Shown piece by piece: positions 9,463 through 18,729 of a stretch of 64,000 nt of DNA; position 1 is the stretch's first letter, and each line of letters opens with the position of its first letter. Made by a program: the position numbers and the translations under genes. The notes under the pieces are model-generated. The model was not told the origin of the DNA. It saw only the letters and a list, made by a program, of their open reading frames with translations, and searched no databases. This DNA comes from CAWBLP01 sp963789495 (GTDB lineage Bacteria; Pseudomonadota; Alphaproteobacteria; Acetobacterales; Acetobacteraceae), in NCBI GenBank assembly GCA_963789495.1, contig CAWBLP010000005.1:248001-312000 (forward strand), written 5' to 3'.

Positions 9463-9621
9463 GGCGGACGGTCCTCTTTCTGAAGCGAGCGGGCGTTATG
9501 ATGACGCGTGTTCGCCCCAAGCATGCAGCGCCGCGGGCGTGAAGGCCACCGAGCGGCGAGGCGTGACGCAGAAGGCGGAGCGCATGGCCCCGAGGCGCGA
9601 GGCCGACCCCGCCGGCCGCGC

Positions 9622-11580
9622 TCAGCTTCTCATCATGATGGTCTTGACGCGTGTCGCCAGTTGTTCGACCGCAAACGGCTTGGTGAGAATATGCATGCCG
9701 GGCTCAAGATGGCCATTGCCGATGGCGGCATTCTCGGCATAGCCGGTGATGAACAGTACCGGCAAAGCGGGCCGCTTCTGCCGTGCGGCATCCGCCATCT
9801 GCCGTCCGTTGAGGCCGCCCGGGAGACCGACATCGGCGATGAGCAGATCAATGCGTGCATCCGATTGCAGGACCTTGAGGCCTGCAACGCCGTCCTCCGC
9901 TTCAAGCACGGTGTAGCCAAGCTCCTGCAAAATCTCGCTCACCAGCATCCGGATACTGGCCTCGTCATCGACCACCAGCACGCTCTCCCCCGAGGTGACG
10001 CGGGACGCTTGGACCGGTTCGGGGATTTGGTTCTCTTCGGCCGGGTCGCCCCAGTAACGCGGCAGATAGAGCCGCATCGTGGTGCCTTGCCCCACCTCCG
10101 AATAGATCCGCACCTGGCCGTTGGACTGGTTGACAAAGCCGTAGATCATCGACAGGCCGAGGCCGGTTCCCTGCCCGAGGGGCTTGGTGGTGAAGAACGG
10201 ATCGAAGGCACGCGCCATCACATCGGGCGGCATGCCCGTTCCGGTATCGGTCACGCAGATGGCGATGTATTGGCCGGGCTTCATGTTGCGCTGACGCCCG
10301 CCCGGCTCGTCGAGCCAGGTGTTGCTCGTTTCTATCGTCAAACGCCCGCCATCCGGCATTGCATCGCGGGCATTGATGCAGAGATTGAGGATCGCACTTT
10401 CGAGCTGGTTCGGGTCGCACAGGGTCGGCCACAGCCCGATCGCCAGCACGGTCTCCACCTCGATGGCCGGGCCGACTGTGCGCCGTACCAGCTCTTCCAT
10501 ACTGGCGACCAGCTTGTTCGCGTTGGTTGGCCGCGCATCAAGCGTCTGCCGCCGGGCGAAGGCGAGCAGCCGATGCGTCAATGCGGCGGCCCGCCCTGCG
10601 GCGCCCTGGGCGGTCGTGATGTAGCGCTCCAGTTGGTTGATCCGCCCTTGGGAAAGCCGCGCCCGCAACAACTCGAGACTGCCGGTAATGCCGGTCAGCA
10701 GGTTGTTGAAGTCATGCGCCAACCCGCCGGTAAGCTGGCCAACGGCTTCCATCTTCTGCGCATGGAACAGCTGCTCCCGCGACTGCTCCAGTTGAATTTG
10801 CGATTCACGCCGCTCCGTCAGGTCGCGCGTGATCTTCGCGAAGCCGATCAGCTCGCCCGCTTCGTCATGGATCGCATCGACCACGGCGCTGGCCCAGAAG
10901 CGGCTGCCGTCTTTCCGGCAACGCCAACCCTCCGCCTCGTACCGGCCTTCGCTGCGCGCCACCTCCAACGCCTTCCACGGCAGACCCGCTTCACGATCCT
11001 CCGGCGTATAGAACCGGGAGAAGTGCTGGCCGATAATCTCGGATTGCGTGTAGCCCTTGATGCGAGCGGCGCCGGCATTCCAGTTGGTCACATGCCCATC
11101 GGGACTGAGCATGTAGATGGCGTAGTCTGTCACACCCTGGACGAGCAGGCGAAACCTGCGCTCGCTTTCGATCGCGACCAGTTGCGCGTTGCGCTGCACA
11201 GTGATGTCGCGCGTGACCTTTGCGAACCCGGCGATCCGGCCGTCTTGCCGGACGGCATTGATCACAACCATCGCCCAGAACTGGCTGCCGTCCTTGCGAA
11301 CTCTCCAGCCCTCCGTGATAAACCGGCCGGTCTCGGTGGCAATCCGCAGCGCCTCCGCCGGCACGCCCGCGTCGCGGTCCTCCTCGGTGTAAAAGCAGGC
11401 GAAATGTCTGCCGATGATCTCCTCGGCGCTGTAGCCTTTGATGCTCTGGGCGCCCGGATTCCAGCTCACCACATGACCTTTCGGGTCGAGCATAAAGATC
11501 GCATAGTCGGTGACGCTTTGGATGAGCAGCCCATATAGGTCAGCGGCCGAAACCAGTTGAGCTTCCTTCTGACCCGTCAT
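9622..11580 (-). CDS. PAS-PAS hybrid sensor histidine kinase with C-terminal receiver domain
   Basis: A 652-residue cytosolic hybrid kinase with no transmembrane segment. Two consecutive PAS domains (about 15-125 and 145-255) each carry near-identical TDYAI...GHV...WN.GA..IKGY and FYT.EDR.AG motifs. Next come the HisKA dimer domain with phospho-His in GGLAHDFNNLL, the ATP-binding domain (N-box INARDAMPDGG, DTGTGMPPDV, FFTTKPLGQGTGLGLSMIYG), and a receiver domain (VLVVDDEASIRML, phospho-Asp in IADVGLPGG, ITGYAEN, Lys in TKPFAV). ATG 11580 lies just before PAS1; ATG 11637 is an alternative. No response regulator gene is adjacent. The PAS ligand is unknown. Confidence 0.88.
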   Translation of the reverse strand: MTGQKEAQLVSAADLYGLLIQSVTDYAIFMLDPKGHVVSWNPGAQSIKGYSAEEIIGRHFACFYTEEDRDAGVPAEALRIATETGRFITEGWRVRKDGSQFWAMVVINAVRQDGRIAGFAKVTRDITVQRNAQLVAIESERRFRLLVQGVTDYAIYMLSPDGHVTNWNAGAARIKGYTQSEIIGQHFSRFYTPEDREAGLPWKALEVARSEGRYEAEGWRCRKDGSRFWASAVVDAIHDEAGELIGFAKITRDLTERRESQIQLEQSREQLFHAQKMEAVGQLTGGLAHDFNNLLTGITGSLELLRARLSQGRINQLERYITTAQGAAGRAAALTHRLLAFARRQTLDARPTNANKLVASMEELVRRTVGPAIEVETVLAIGLWPTLCDPNQLESAILNLCINARDAMPDGGRLTIETSNTWLDEPGGRQRNMKPGQYIAICVTDTGTGMPPDVMARAFDPFFTTKPLGQGTGLGLSMIYGFVNQSNGQVRIYSEVGQGTTMRLYLPRYWGDPAEENQIPEPVQASRVTSGESVLVVDDEASIRMLVSEILQELGYTVLEAEDGVAGLKVLQSDARIDLLIADVGLPGGLNGRQMADAARQKRPALPVLFITGYAENAAIGNGHLEPGMHILTKPFAVEQLATRVKTIMMRS

Positions 11581-12142
11581 CGTACGCCCGGTCTGCTCGT
11601 TCGTTAATCGGATCGCGTCGCTCGGTATCGGACGCATTGTCCGGCCGGGCAAGCGCAAACCGATTGCCTGAGGCGCGGCACGCGACGATCCATCCCTGCC
11701 ACGACGCCGCAACTTCGCGTTGTATGACCCACGCACTGGCCGGCCGATACCGGATCGCCGATCCCGTTGGCTGCTTCGGCAGAAGGACTATTCAGCAGAT
11801 CCGTTGGGTCACAGGCACCGGTTGCTGAGTTGTAACAGTCCACCATGCACGCGCGGATGCAGCAACGATTGCCGCTGATCTCGCGAGGATGTGAATCGGA
11901 ACTGGACGCCGTAGTCGGCGCCTCGCGTGGCAGCCCATCGCTTATGACGAAGTGCAAACGCATCGCTGCCAGCGCGGGCCGGTGGTCTCGTCGGCGTGGC
12001 CGCGCTCGCTCGAGGTCGCCACCAGCGCATGTCAGTCAGCCAAACCAGAGCGGCAAACCCGCAGGGCGAACCAGAGGGAGAGTGGAAGCCTGCAGCATCC
12101 CCGACAGGCCGACGGAGCGCGGCTCGTCATGGCGAAACCCGG
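11581..12142. other. Intergenic, no gene seen
   Basis: About 560 bases between the hybrid kinase start and the 3' end of the second MR/MLE gene. Open frames on both strands are short and Arg/Pro/Ala-rich, as expected by chance at this GC. It should contain the kinase promoter; none is convincing. Position 11637 is a possible upstream kinase start. Confidence 0.4.
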
Positions 12143-13258
12143 TCAGGCCCGATGCACTGTCGGCTCCGCGAGCTGGTAGCGCTTGATCACCGCCGGATCC
12201 GGATCACGTCCCAGGCCGGGTCCGTCGGGCAAGGTCACACGGCCGTCCTTCGCCATCACCAGGTCGTGGTACGGACTAGCCTCGAGGTCGATGAACAGCC
12301 GCTCAAACGGCGCGTCCGGCGCGATGGTCGCATTGACATGCAGCGACGCCAGGTAGCCGGGGCCGAAATAGGCATTATGCGGCACCACCCGCACGCCGAA
12401 CGCCTTCGCCAGGGCCGCGATCTCCAGCATGGCGGACGGTCCGCCGATCTTGATCACGCTTGGCTGCGCGACGTCCTGAGCGCCGGCCTCGAACGCGGCG
12501 CGGAAATCATGCAGGCCGGCTGCGTTCTCACCGGCGGCGATCGGCACGCCGCCCTCACGCCGCACCTGTGCCAGGCCGTGGTGGTCGCCAGGCGGGAATA
12601 CCGGTTCCTCCAGCCAGGTCAGGTTCTCCGCCTGCATCGCCTGCGCCATCTCAATCGACTGGCCGACGGTCCAGGGGCAGTTGGTATCCACCATCAGCCG
12701 CGGCCCGTCTCCCAGCGCCTGCCGCGCGGCGTGGACCTCCGGCACGGTGATCTCATGCAGCTTCACGTCGCGATAGCCGCGGGCCGCTGCACGCTCACAT
12801 GCGGCGGCGACCATGCCGGCCTCGCCATAGCGCAGCAGGCTGGCGTAGCTGGTCATCGACCCGACCGGGCTGCCGCCCAGCAGGCGCCACAGCGGCAGGC
12901 TGGCCGCCTTGCCGGCGATATCCCACAGCGCGATGTCCAGGGCGGACAGGGCGAAGACGTGCGCACCATTACGGCCGAAGCCGTGGAAGGCCTTGGAAAG
13001 CCGCGCGCGCAGCCCGGCGATATCGCGCGCGTCCTGTCCCAGCACCGCCGGGGCGAGCTGGGTGTCCAGCACCGTCTTGGTGACCGCGGCGGAGGCATGG
13101 CCAAAGCCCTCGCCCCAGCCTTCCAGCCCCTGGTCGGTGACGATACGGAGCCAGACGGTGTTCATTGTCTGCCAGTTCAGCCCGCCTGCGACGGCAGGCT
13201 GGCCACCCATGTCGAACGGGATGCGGGTCCAGACGGTCTCGACGGCGGTGATCTTCAT
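12143..13258 (-). CDS. Mandelate racemase/muconate lactonizing enzyme (enolase superfamily), second copy
   Basis: A 371-residue enolase-superfamily enzyme, N-terminal cap followed by an eight-stranded barrel. Visible active-site positions: Lys166 and His168 in VKLHE (KxH rather than KxK), Asp191 (MVDTNCPW), Glu217/218 (TWLEEPV), Glu244 (AAGEN), and a barrel-end His in VVPHNAYFGPG. The KxH arrangement and low resemblance to the 8374 homologue argue for a different substrate. The start at 13258 has a GGGGGAACGG stretch upstream. Neighbouring catabolic genes (CaiB, peptide-type importer) fit use on an imported acid, but the compound is unknown. Confidence 0.86.
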   Translation of the reverse strand: MKITAVETVWTRIPFDMGGQPAVAGGLNWQTMNTVWLRIVTDQGLEGWGEGFGHASAAVTKTVLDTQLAPAVLGQDARDIAGLRARLSKAFHGFGRNGAHVFALSALDIALWDIAGKAASLPLWRLLGGSPVGSMTSYASLLRYGEAGMVAAACERAAARGYRDVKLHEITVPEVHAARQALGDGPRLMVDTNCPWTVGQSIEMAQAMQAENLTWLEEPVFPPGDHHGLAQVRREGGVPIAAGENAAGLHDFRAAFEAGAQDVAQPSVIKIGGPSAMLEIAALAKAFGVRVVPHNAYFGPGYLASLHVNATIAPDAPFERLFIDLEASPYHDLVMAKDGRVTLPDGPGLGRDPDPAVIKRYQLAEPTVHRA

Positions 13259-13316
13259 GTGCCGTTCCCCCCAAATTCAGACGCGCATCCTGCGCAGGCC
13301 GGGGACATGGCGCCAG

Positions 13317-13389
13317 AGACTTTCTGGCCCACAGGCTTTCTCACCCACAGACTTTCTTACCCACAGGCTTTCTTGCCCACAGGCTTTCC
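13317..13389. repeat. 16-bp direct tandem repeat, four full copies plus a partial
   Basis: Units 13317-13332, 13333-13348, 13349-13364 and 13365-13380 share the pattern AGRCTTTCTNRCCCAC and are followed by a partial AGGCTTTCC. Copies alternate AGAC and AGGC starts. The array lies about 60 bases upstream of the second MR/MLE gene, outside any coding sequence. Sixteen is not a multiple of three, so it is unlikely to encode a peptide repeat. Confidence 0.85.
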
Positions 13390-13548
13390 GATCCAGCAGG
13401 GAATTCTAAAGCAGGCGGGAGAATGGGGCCGATCCGCCGGCGAAGGGACGGCTGGCTGGCAAACTGCGCCAGATCGCAGTGTGGCCCGACGGTGCGCGGC
13501 CCACACCGGCCGGCGCACGGAGCGCCTGGCCGGTTGCCATCGTGGCGA

Positions 13549-13743
13549 TCAGGCGGAGCGCGCGAACGAGCCGGCAGTGCCGCGTACGGGTTGTACCGGA
13601 TTGCTCCGACCCGCAATTTGTCCATCACGCTGAGACAGTTCGGCCAGCAGTGACCAGATCCGGGACGGCTGCATGGGCACATCCGGATCGTTCAACAAGC
13701 GGTCAAGTTCATCCAGTTTTTGTCCGTATTCGTCATCGTTCAT
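13549..13743 (-). CDS. Small conserved hypothetical protein (64 aa)
   Basis: A 64-residue acidic-start protein beginning MNDDEYGQKLDELDRLLND, then PDVPMQPSRIWSLLAELSQ. The heptad-like LDELDRLL and the PDVPMQPSRIW segment look like real protein, unlike the surrounding frames. I recall similar short proteins in Rhodospirillales genomes but cannot name a family. GAGG lies about 6 bases before ATG 13743. An extended frame up to 13881 adds no plausible sequence. It is 134 bases downstream of the 401-residue hypothetical gene on the same strand. Confidence 0.6.
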   Translation of the reverse strand: MNDDEYGQKLDELDRLLNDPDVPMQPSRIWSLLAELSQRDGQIAGRSNPVQPVRGTAGSFARSA

Positions 13744-13877
13744 TACGCACCTCGTCCGCTTCGGGCCGTCATCCGGTTTTCGCCATGGATGATGGCGGTC
13801 GTTGGCCACAACTATGTTGGGACAAAGGTTAAGCGACTCTTGCCAAAAGACCGTTATCACGCTCGCGCGTCCGACAA

Positions 13878-15083
13878 TCACACCGACGATAGCACCGCCG
13901 GTGCCAAAGCCGCCTCGCGCGCCGCGGGATGGCCGGGATTGCGGAACCGCAGTTCGCCATCGGCCACCGCATCGGGCTCCGGCAAACCGAACAGCTCCAG
14001 ACGCGAGGTGCAGGTGACCGCGACCACCGGGCGTGCCGCGGGATTGGCAAGGAACTGTCGCGCCTCGCCTTCCAGTTCCAGCCGCTCACGCAGGCCTCGC
14101 CATTCGCCGCGATCGGTATCCTCGACGAACATCGCCAGGATTCCGGGGCGGCGGCCGGTCAGTCGCTTCGGGGCAATCGCTGCCATGCGGCGGCGGATCG
14201 CGACCGCAATCTCGTTTTCCCGGCCGGCCCGCGCCGCCATCACGAATACGCCAGGGCCGGCGGTGGTGACCGACAGATGCGCCTCCGGCCCGAACTGGCG
14301 CCGCAGCGAGGACAGCAGCCCCAACTCGTCGGCCTGGGCACCGGCCAGCAGCAACGGGTCGAGCCGCAGCACCAGCGCTTCGTCATGATCCTGGCGCTGG
14401 CGGCTTTCCAGCAGCGTGCGGATGCGCTGATGCAGCAGCGCGAGGGTGTCTTCCTCCGGTCCGCACAGCCCGCCCTGCAGCCCGTTCGCGAGGGTCATCT
14501 TCAGCAGATAGCGACCGGGATGCGCGGCGAGCCAGGTCTGCAGGTCGGGATCGATGCGGTCGGCGAGGCGGAACCAAGCCCCGCGATGCACGCCGCGGCC
14601 TTCCTCAGCCGAGACCACCTCGCAGGCGACCTCCGCCTCCACCCGATCGCGGCGCAGCAACAGGTCGAACGGGGCGCCGTCCTCCAATCCGGAGAAATGC
14701 ACATTGAACCCGCGGGAGCGCTGCAACGCCGCGGTGCGCAGCAGGTGGAACAGCGGCACCAGGGTCTCTCCCCCGGTCAGCGCGGTGCGGACGGCGGCGA
14801 CCAGCCGCTCACGCCCGGTGGCGCTGAGGCCGCCGGAGACCAGTACCGCCTCCGCAACCAGCGTCGCAATCAGTTGTTCTGCGGCGGACAAGGCGCGTTC
14901 GGGCTGACGCCGCAGCCGCTCCAGCATCAGTTCGATAGCGTGGCGCTGACGCAAGGCCTGGGCGGCACGCGGACCGGCAACGCCATGCCGACCGATCTCA
15001 GCCAACCGCGCCACCCAGACAGGCGGGCCAGCAAGCGAGACAAACGCGTCCAAAGCGCGTGACGGTGTGAGGGACGAGAGCAT
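13878..15083 (-). CDS. Conserved hypothetical protein (about 401 aa)
   Basis: Unrecognised soluble protein with no signal peptide or membrane segment. It is largely helical in the first 150 residues (Ala/Leu/Arg-rich), then a mixed segment with GFNVHFSGLEDGAPFDLLLR, VEAEVACEVVSAEEGRGVH and WLAAHPGRYLLKMTLANG, and a C-terminal part ending in a nuclease-like or receptor-like EVACEVVS...RVLxxR pattern that I cannot assign. The EAEVACEVVSAEEG block resembles the acidic strand of restriction-endonuclease-like folds, but no clear PD-(D/E)xK set is visible. Start could be ATG 15083 or GTG 15113; neither has a strong ribosome site. Confidence 0.6.
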   Translation of the reverse strand: MLSSLTPSRALDAFVSLAGPPVWVARLAEIGRHGVAGPRAAQALRQRHAIELMLERLRRQPERALSAAEQLIATLVAEAVLVSGGLSATGRERLVAAVRTALTGGETLVPLFHLLRTAALQRSRGFNVHFSGLEDGAPFDLLLRRDRVEAEVACEVVSAEEGRGVHRGAWFRLADRIDPDLQTWLAAHPGRYLLKMTLANGLQGGLCGPEEDTLALLHQRIRTLLESRQRQDHDEALVLRLDPLLLAGAQADELGLLSSLRRQFGPEAHLSVTTAGPGVFVMAARAGRENEIAVAIRRRMAAIAPKRLTGRRPGILAMFVEDTDRGEWRGLRERLELEGEARQFLANPAARPVVAVTCTSRLELFGLPEPDAVADGELRFRNPGHPAAREAALAPAVLSSV

Positions 15084-15466
15084 GGCGGGAATGATCACGT
15101 CGAAGGGACGCACATTGGCGGCCGCTTATTCCCGACCGTCAAGCTCGGCTATTGTAACCCGACGGTTACGGAGCGGGTCCTGCCGGCCTTGGCAAGAGCC
15201 TCGGCATGCCCGGCAACCTATTGAAAATCATAGCAGTCAAGCGAAACGGCTGGAGAATGCTGCTTTGCGGCACATTCCAGCCATGCGGTTGACGCTGCGC
15301 TGCAACATATCCCAGCATCCCTCTCCACGCAGCTCACCCGGCCCAACACGCTCATCCGCGACCTGCCCAACTGAGGGCGCGTTCATCCGCCGGGGCGCTG
15401 GTCGGGCGGCATGGCTCGGGTGGCATGGCAGGAGCGTGCGGGGCCGCAACGCCTCCCGCTGCGCAA
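15084..15466. other. Intergenic, no gene seen
   Basis: About 380 bases between the hypothetical gene and the 3' end of the second CaiB gene. The middle (15140-15320) is slightly less GC-rich than its neighbours. No ORF with protein character, tRNA or strong hairpin was found. Confidence 0.4.
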
Positions 15467-16684
15467 TCAGATCACCTTGCGCTCACGAAACTCGCGGACC
15501 TGATCCGGGCTGTAACCGAGGCGGGTCAGCACCTCCTCGTTATGGGCGCCCAGTTCTGGCGCAATGCCGATCTGCGTCGGCGTCTCGGAGAAGTGCCAGG
15601 GCGTGCCGTGCACCTTCAGCGTCTTGCCGTGCTTCGGATAGGTGACCTCGGTGACGTAGCCGTTGGCCAGCACGTCGGGATCGTTGCTCGCCTCCAGCAG
15701 GGTATTGATCGGCGCCGCCACGATATCCGCCGCGCGCAGCAGCGCCACCCATTCCTCGCGGGAGCCGGTGGCGAACAGGCCGTCGAGCGTTCTCAGCAAG
15801 GTGGACCGCCGCTCCTCCGAGTTGATGATCACGCCGAGGTCGCCGAACCCCGCCTGTTCGAGCGCATCGTAGAAGCCGAGCGCGGTCATGGCGGTCTTCC
15901 AGGTACGGGCGCCGTTGAGTTGGAACACCAGCGGCTTCCCATCGCCGTCATTGAAGCTGGCACTGAGGCCGGGCCGTTCGGGTGTGCCGGTGACGCGAGC
16001 CTGGCCGGTCACGGGGTTGCGATCGCGCCACATCGTGGTGGTCAGCGTCCAGCCCATCAGGCGGATCTGGCCTCCCAGCAGCGAGCAATCCACTTTCTGG
16101 CCGATGCCGGTGGTGCGGGCGTAGGTCAGGGCGGCCAGGGCGCCGCCGAAGGCGAGGATGGCGCAGGTCTCGTCGGCGACTGAGACGATGCCGGTGCGCA
16201 GCGGCTGCCCGGGGTTGGAATACGCCTCGGCAATGCCGCCCAACGCCTGGGCCATCGAATCCGTCCCCGGCAGGCTCGCGTGCGGTCCGTTCGGCCCGTA
16301 GCCGGAGATCGACATGTAGACCAGGCGCGGATTGACCTTGCGCAGGTCCTCGTAGCCGAAGCCGTTCTTTTCCGCCGCGCCGGGTCGGAAATTCTGCCCG
16401 AACATGTCGGCGTCGGCGACCATCCGATACAGGACTTCCCGGGCTTCCGGTGACTTCAGATTCAGCGTCACGCTCTTCACGCCGCGATTGTTGGTTTCGA
16501 AATAGGTGCTGGGCATTCCGGGCAGGATGCTGGTGCCGCGGGAATTGTCGCCGCCATCCGGCACTTCGATCTTGATGACCTCGGCCCCGAGGTCGGCCAT
16601 CAGCATGTAGGGCACGGTGCCGGCCTGGGCGGTGGAGCAGGCGACGACTTTGACGCCCTGTAGTGGTCCGTGGGGTGCAGCCAT
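15467..16684 (-). CDS. CaiB/BaiF family III CoA-transferase, second copy
   Basis: A 405-residue class III CoA-transferase. Blocks: VPYMLMADLGAEVIKIEVPD (24-43), NNRGVKSVTLNLKSPEAREV, FGQNFRPGAAEKNGFGYEDL, YMSISGYGPNGPHASLPG, and GTDSMAQALGGIAEAYSNPG with the nucleophilic Asp in TDSMAQ. It ends FRERKVI. The ATG at 16684 has a near-perfect AGGAGGT site. It lies 36 bases downstream of the dipeptide-type ATPase gene on the same strand, so it may be the distal gene of the importer operon, suggesting the imported solute or its product is activated to a CoA thioester. Confidence 0.87.
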   Translation of the reverse strand: MAAPHGPLQGVKVVACSTAQAGTVPYMLMADLGAEVIKIEVPDGGDNSRGTSILPGMPSTYFETNNRGVKSVTLNLKSPEAREVLYRMVADADMFGQNFRPGAAEKNGFGYEDLRKVNPRLVYMSISGYGPNGPHASLPGTDSMAQALGGIAEAYSNPGQPLRTGIVSVADETCAILAFGGALAALTYARTTGIGQKVDCSLLGGQIRLMGWTLTTTMWRDRNPVTGQARVTGTPERPGLSASFNDGDGKPLVFQLNGARTWKTAMTALGFYDALEQAGFGDLGVIINSEERRSTLLRTLDGLFATGSREEWVALLRAADIVAAPINTLLEASNDPDVLANGYVTEVTYPKHGKTLKVHGTPWHFSETPTQIGIAPELGAHNEEVLTRLGYSPDQVREFRERKVI

Positions 16685-16720
16685 GACGAATGACCTCCTG
16701 AGTTCCCCCGGCCCCGCGGT

Positions 16721-17707
16721 TCAGGCGCCGGCGTGAAGATGACAGGCTACGAGATGACCTGGCGTCGTTTCATGCAAGACCGGTTCTTCCTGCGCGCAAC
16801 GCGGCATGGCGAACGGGCAGCGGGTATGGAAGTGGCAACCGCTGGGCGGATTGAGCGGTGACGGCACCTCACCGGCCAGCACGATCTCCTCCTCGCGCTG
16901 ATCCGGGCGCGGCGGCAGCACGGCGGAGAACAGTGCCTTGGTGTAGGGATGGCGCACATCGTCGAACAGTGCGTCGGTCGGTGCATATTCGACGATTTTG
17001 CCGAGGTACATCACCAGGGTCTGGTCGGCCATGTAGCGCACCGTGGCGAGGTCGTGCGCCACCAGCAGATAGGCCACGTTGTCGCGCGCCTGCACATCCT
17101 TCAGCAGGTTCATCATCTGCGCGCGAATCGAAACATCCAGCGCGGAGACCGGTTCGTCCAGCACGATCAGGCGCGGCTGCGAGGCCAGCGCGCCGGCGAG
17201 TGCGATACGCTGCCGCTGACCGCCGCTGAACTCGTGCGGGTAGTGTGACGCCTGTTCGGGGCGCAATCCCACCTGCATCAGCAATTCGCTGACCCGATCG
17301 GCGATGCGCGCGCGTGTGCCCCAACCGGTGACGATCAATGACTCGGCGATGGTGCGGCCCACCGTCATGCGCGGATTGAGCGATGACCACGGGTCCTGGA
17401 ACACCGCCTGCACCTGGGCGCGATAATCGCGCAGTGCGTCGCCCTGCAGACCGTGGATCGGCTTGCCCTGCAGTCGGATTTCACCGCGAGTCGGTTGTTC
17501 CAGGTTCAGGATCAGTTTCGAGGTGGTGGTCTTGCCGCAGCCGGATTTGCCGACCAGGCCGAGCGTCTCGCCGGCAGCGATGGTGAAGGAGATGTCGTCC
17601 ACCGCCTTAACCTGGCCCAGTTCGCGGCTGAACAGCAGGCCCTTGGAGACCGGATAGTGTTTGCGCAGGTTCTGCACCCGCAGCAGCGGGTCCGCTGTCA
17701 TGCTCAT
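16721..17707 (-). CDS. Oligopeptide/dipeptide ABC transporter ATP-binding protein (DppF type)
   Basis: A 328-residue ATPase energising the importer encoded just upstream. Walker A GKSGCGKTT, Q-loop VFQDPWSSLNPRMTV, signature SGGQRQRIALAGAL, Walker B LIVLDEPVSALDVS and the C-terminal oligopeptide/dipeptide-transporter extension with Cys-rich GCHFHTRCPFAMPRC are all present. Its ATG (17707) overlaps the stop of the DppD-type gene as ATGA, indicating translational coupling. A longer frame upstream is antisense overlap within that gene and is not real. Confidence 0.9.
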   Translation of the reverse strand: MSMTADPLLRVQNLRKHYPVSKGLLFSRELGQVKAVDDISFTIAAGETLGLVGKSGCGKTTTSKLILNLEQPTRGEIRLQGKPIHGLQGDALRDYRAQVQAVFQDPWSSLNPRMTVGRTIAESLIVTGWGTRARIADRVSELLMQVGLRPEQASHYPHEFSGGQRQRIALAGALASQPRLIVLDEPVSALDVSIRAQMMNLLKDVQARDNVAYLLVAHDLATVRYMADQTLVMYLGKIVEYAPTDALFDDVRHPYTKALFSAVLPPRPDQREEEIVLAGEVPSPLNPPSGCHFHTRCPFAMPRCAQEEPVLHETTPGHLVACHLHAGA

Positions 17708-18729
17708 GCCGAAGCGAGCCTCCAGCAGCTTGCACTGTGCTGTGCATCGATATCGAACGTGTCGGGGTAGGCATCCAGGCAGTGCTGCATCGCATGCGGG
17801 CAGCGCGAGGCAAAGCGGCAACCGACGGGCAGGTTCAGCAGGGATGGCGGCTGGCCTTCGATGGTGGTCAGCCGGCCGGTGGTGCCGGTCATCTTTGGCA
17901 CCGAGGCGATCAGCGCCTGGGTGTAAGGATGCGCTGGAGCATCGAACACCTGCTGCACAGTGCCGCATTCCACGATGCGACCGGCATACATCACCGCGAC
18001 CCGATCGCACATGCGCGCCACCACGCCGAAATCATGGGTGATGAACAGGATCGCCATGCCGCTTTCCTGCTGCAGCCGCTTCAGCAGTTTCAGGTATTGC
18101 AGCTGGATGGTGACATCGAGCGCGGTGGTAGGTTCGTCGGCGATCAGCACCTCGGGATGGCCGCTCATGGCGATCGCACCCACCACGCGCTGCTTCATGC
18201 CGCCGCTCATCTGATGCGGATACTGCCCGATGCGCTGGTCCGGCGCGGAGATTTCGACGTGACGCAGCGCGGTGACCGCTTCCTGCATCACGGCACGACG
18301 GCCGGCATGGGTGCGGCGGACGATCGCCTCACGCAACTGATCGCCGATGGTGAACACTGGATTGAGTGAGGTCTGTGGATCCTGCAGTACCATCGAGAGC
18401 CTGGTGCCGCGGATGGCGCGCATCTCGCGTGGTGTTTTGGTGAGGATGTCTTCGCGGCCAAGCCGAACCTCACCCTGTACGGTGCGTGCGATGCCTTTCG
18501 GCAGCAGCCGCATGATCGACAGGGCGGTCATGCTTTTGCCGCAACCGGATTCGCCGACCAGGCCGAGCACTTCGCCGCGACGGAGTGCGAAGCTGACGCC
18601 GTCGACGGCTTTCAGCACACCACGGCGCAAGACGAACTGCGTGTGCAGGTCGCGCACATCCAAAACGATGTCGCCGGCTGCCGCGGGTTCGTCGCGGATA
18701 GGTGGATCGAGTACGACTGCGCCGGTCAT
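17704..18729 (-). CDS. Oligopeptide/dipeptide ABC transporter ATP-binding protein (DppD type)
   Basis: A 341-residue ATPase, partner of the DppF-type subunit. Walker A GESGCGKSM, Q-loop VLQDPQTSLNPVFTI, signature MSGGMKQRVVGAIAM, Walker B VLIADEPTTALDVT and the C-terminal GCRFASRCPHAMQHC domain typical of peptide importers. It starts in a 4-base overlap with the upstream permease gene and ends in a 4-base overlap with the next ATPase gene, so all three are tightly coupled. Confidence 0.9.
   Translation of the reverse strand: MTGAVVLDPPIRDEPAAAGDIVLDVRDLHTQFVLRRGVLKAVDGVSFALRRGEVLGLVGESGCGKSMTALSIMRLLPKGIARTVQGEVRLGREDILTKTPREMRAIRGTRLSMVLQDPQTSLNPVFTIGDQLREAIVRRTHAGRRAVMQEAVTALRHVEISAPDQRIGQYPHQMSGGMKQRVVGAIAMSGHPEVLIADEPTTALDVTIQLQYLKLLKRLQQESGMAILFITHDFGVVARMCDRVAVMYAGRIVECGTVQQVFDAPAHPYTQALIASVPKMTGTTGRLTTIEGQPPSLLNLPVGCRFASRCPHAMQHCLDAYPDTFDIDAQHSASCWRLASA

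Noticed and set aside
9508..11538. 676-codon plus-strand frame across the hybrid kinase
   Set aside because: His/Gln/Arg-rich antisense shadow of a well-defined kinase.
13349..13364. TTACCCACA in the 16-bp array as DnaA boxes or an origin
   Set aside because: Only one unit is near the DnaA box (one mismatch); no AT-rich element or dnaA/gidA-type genes nearby.
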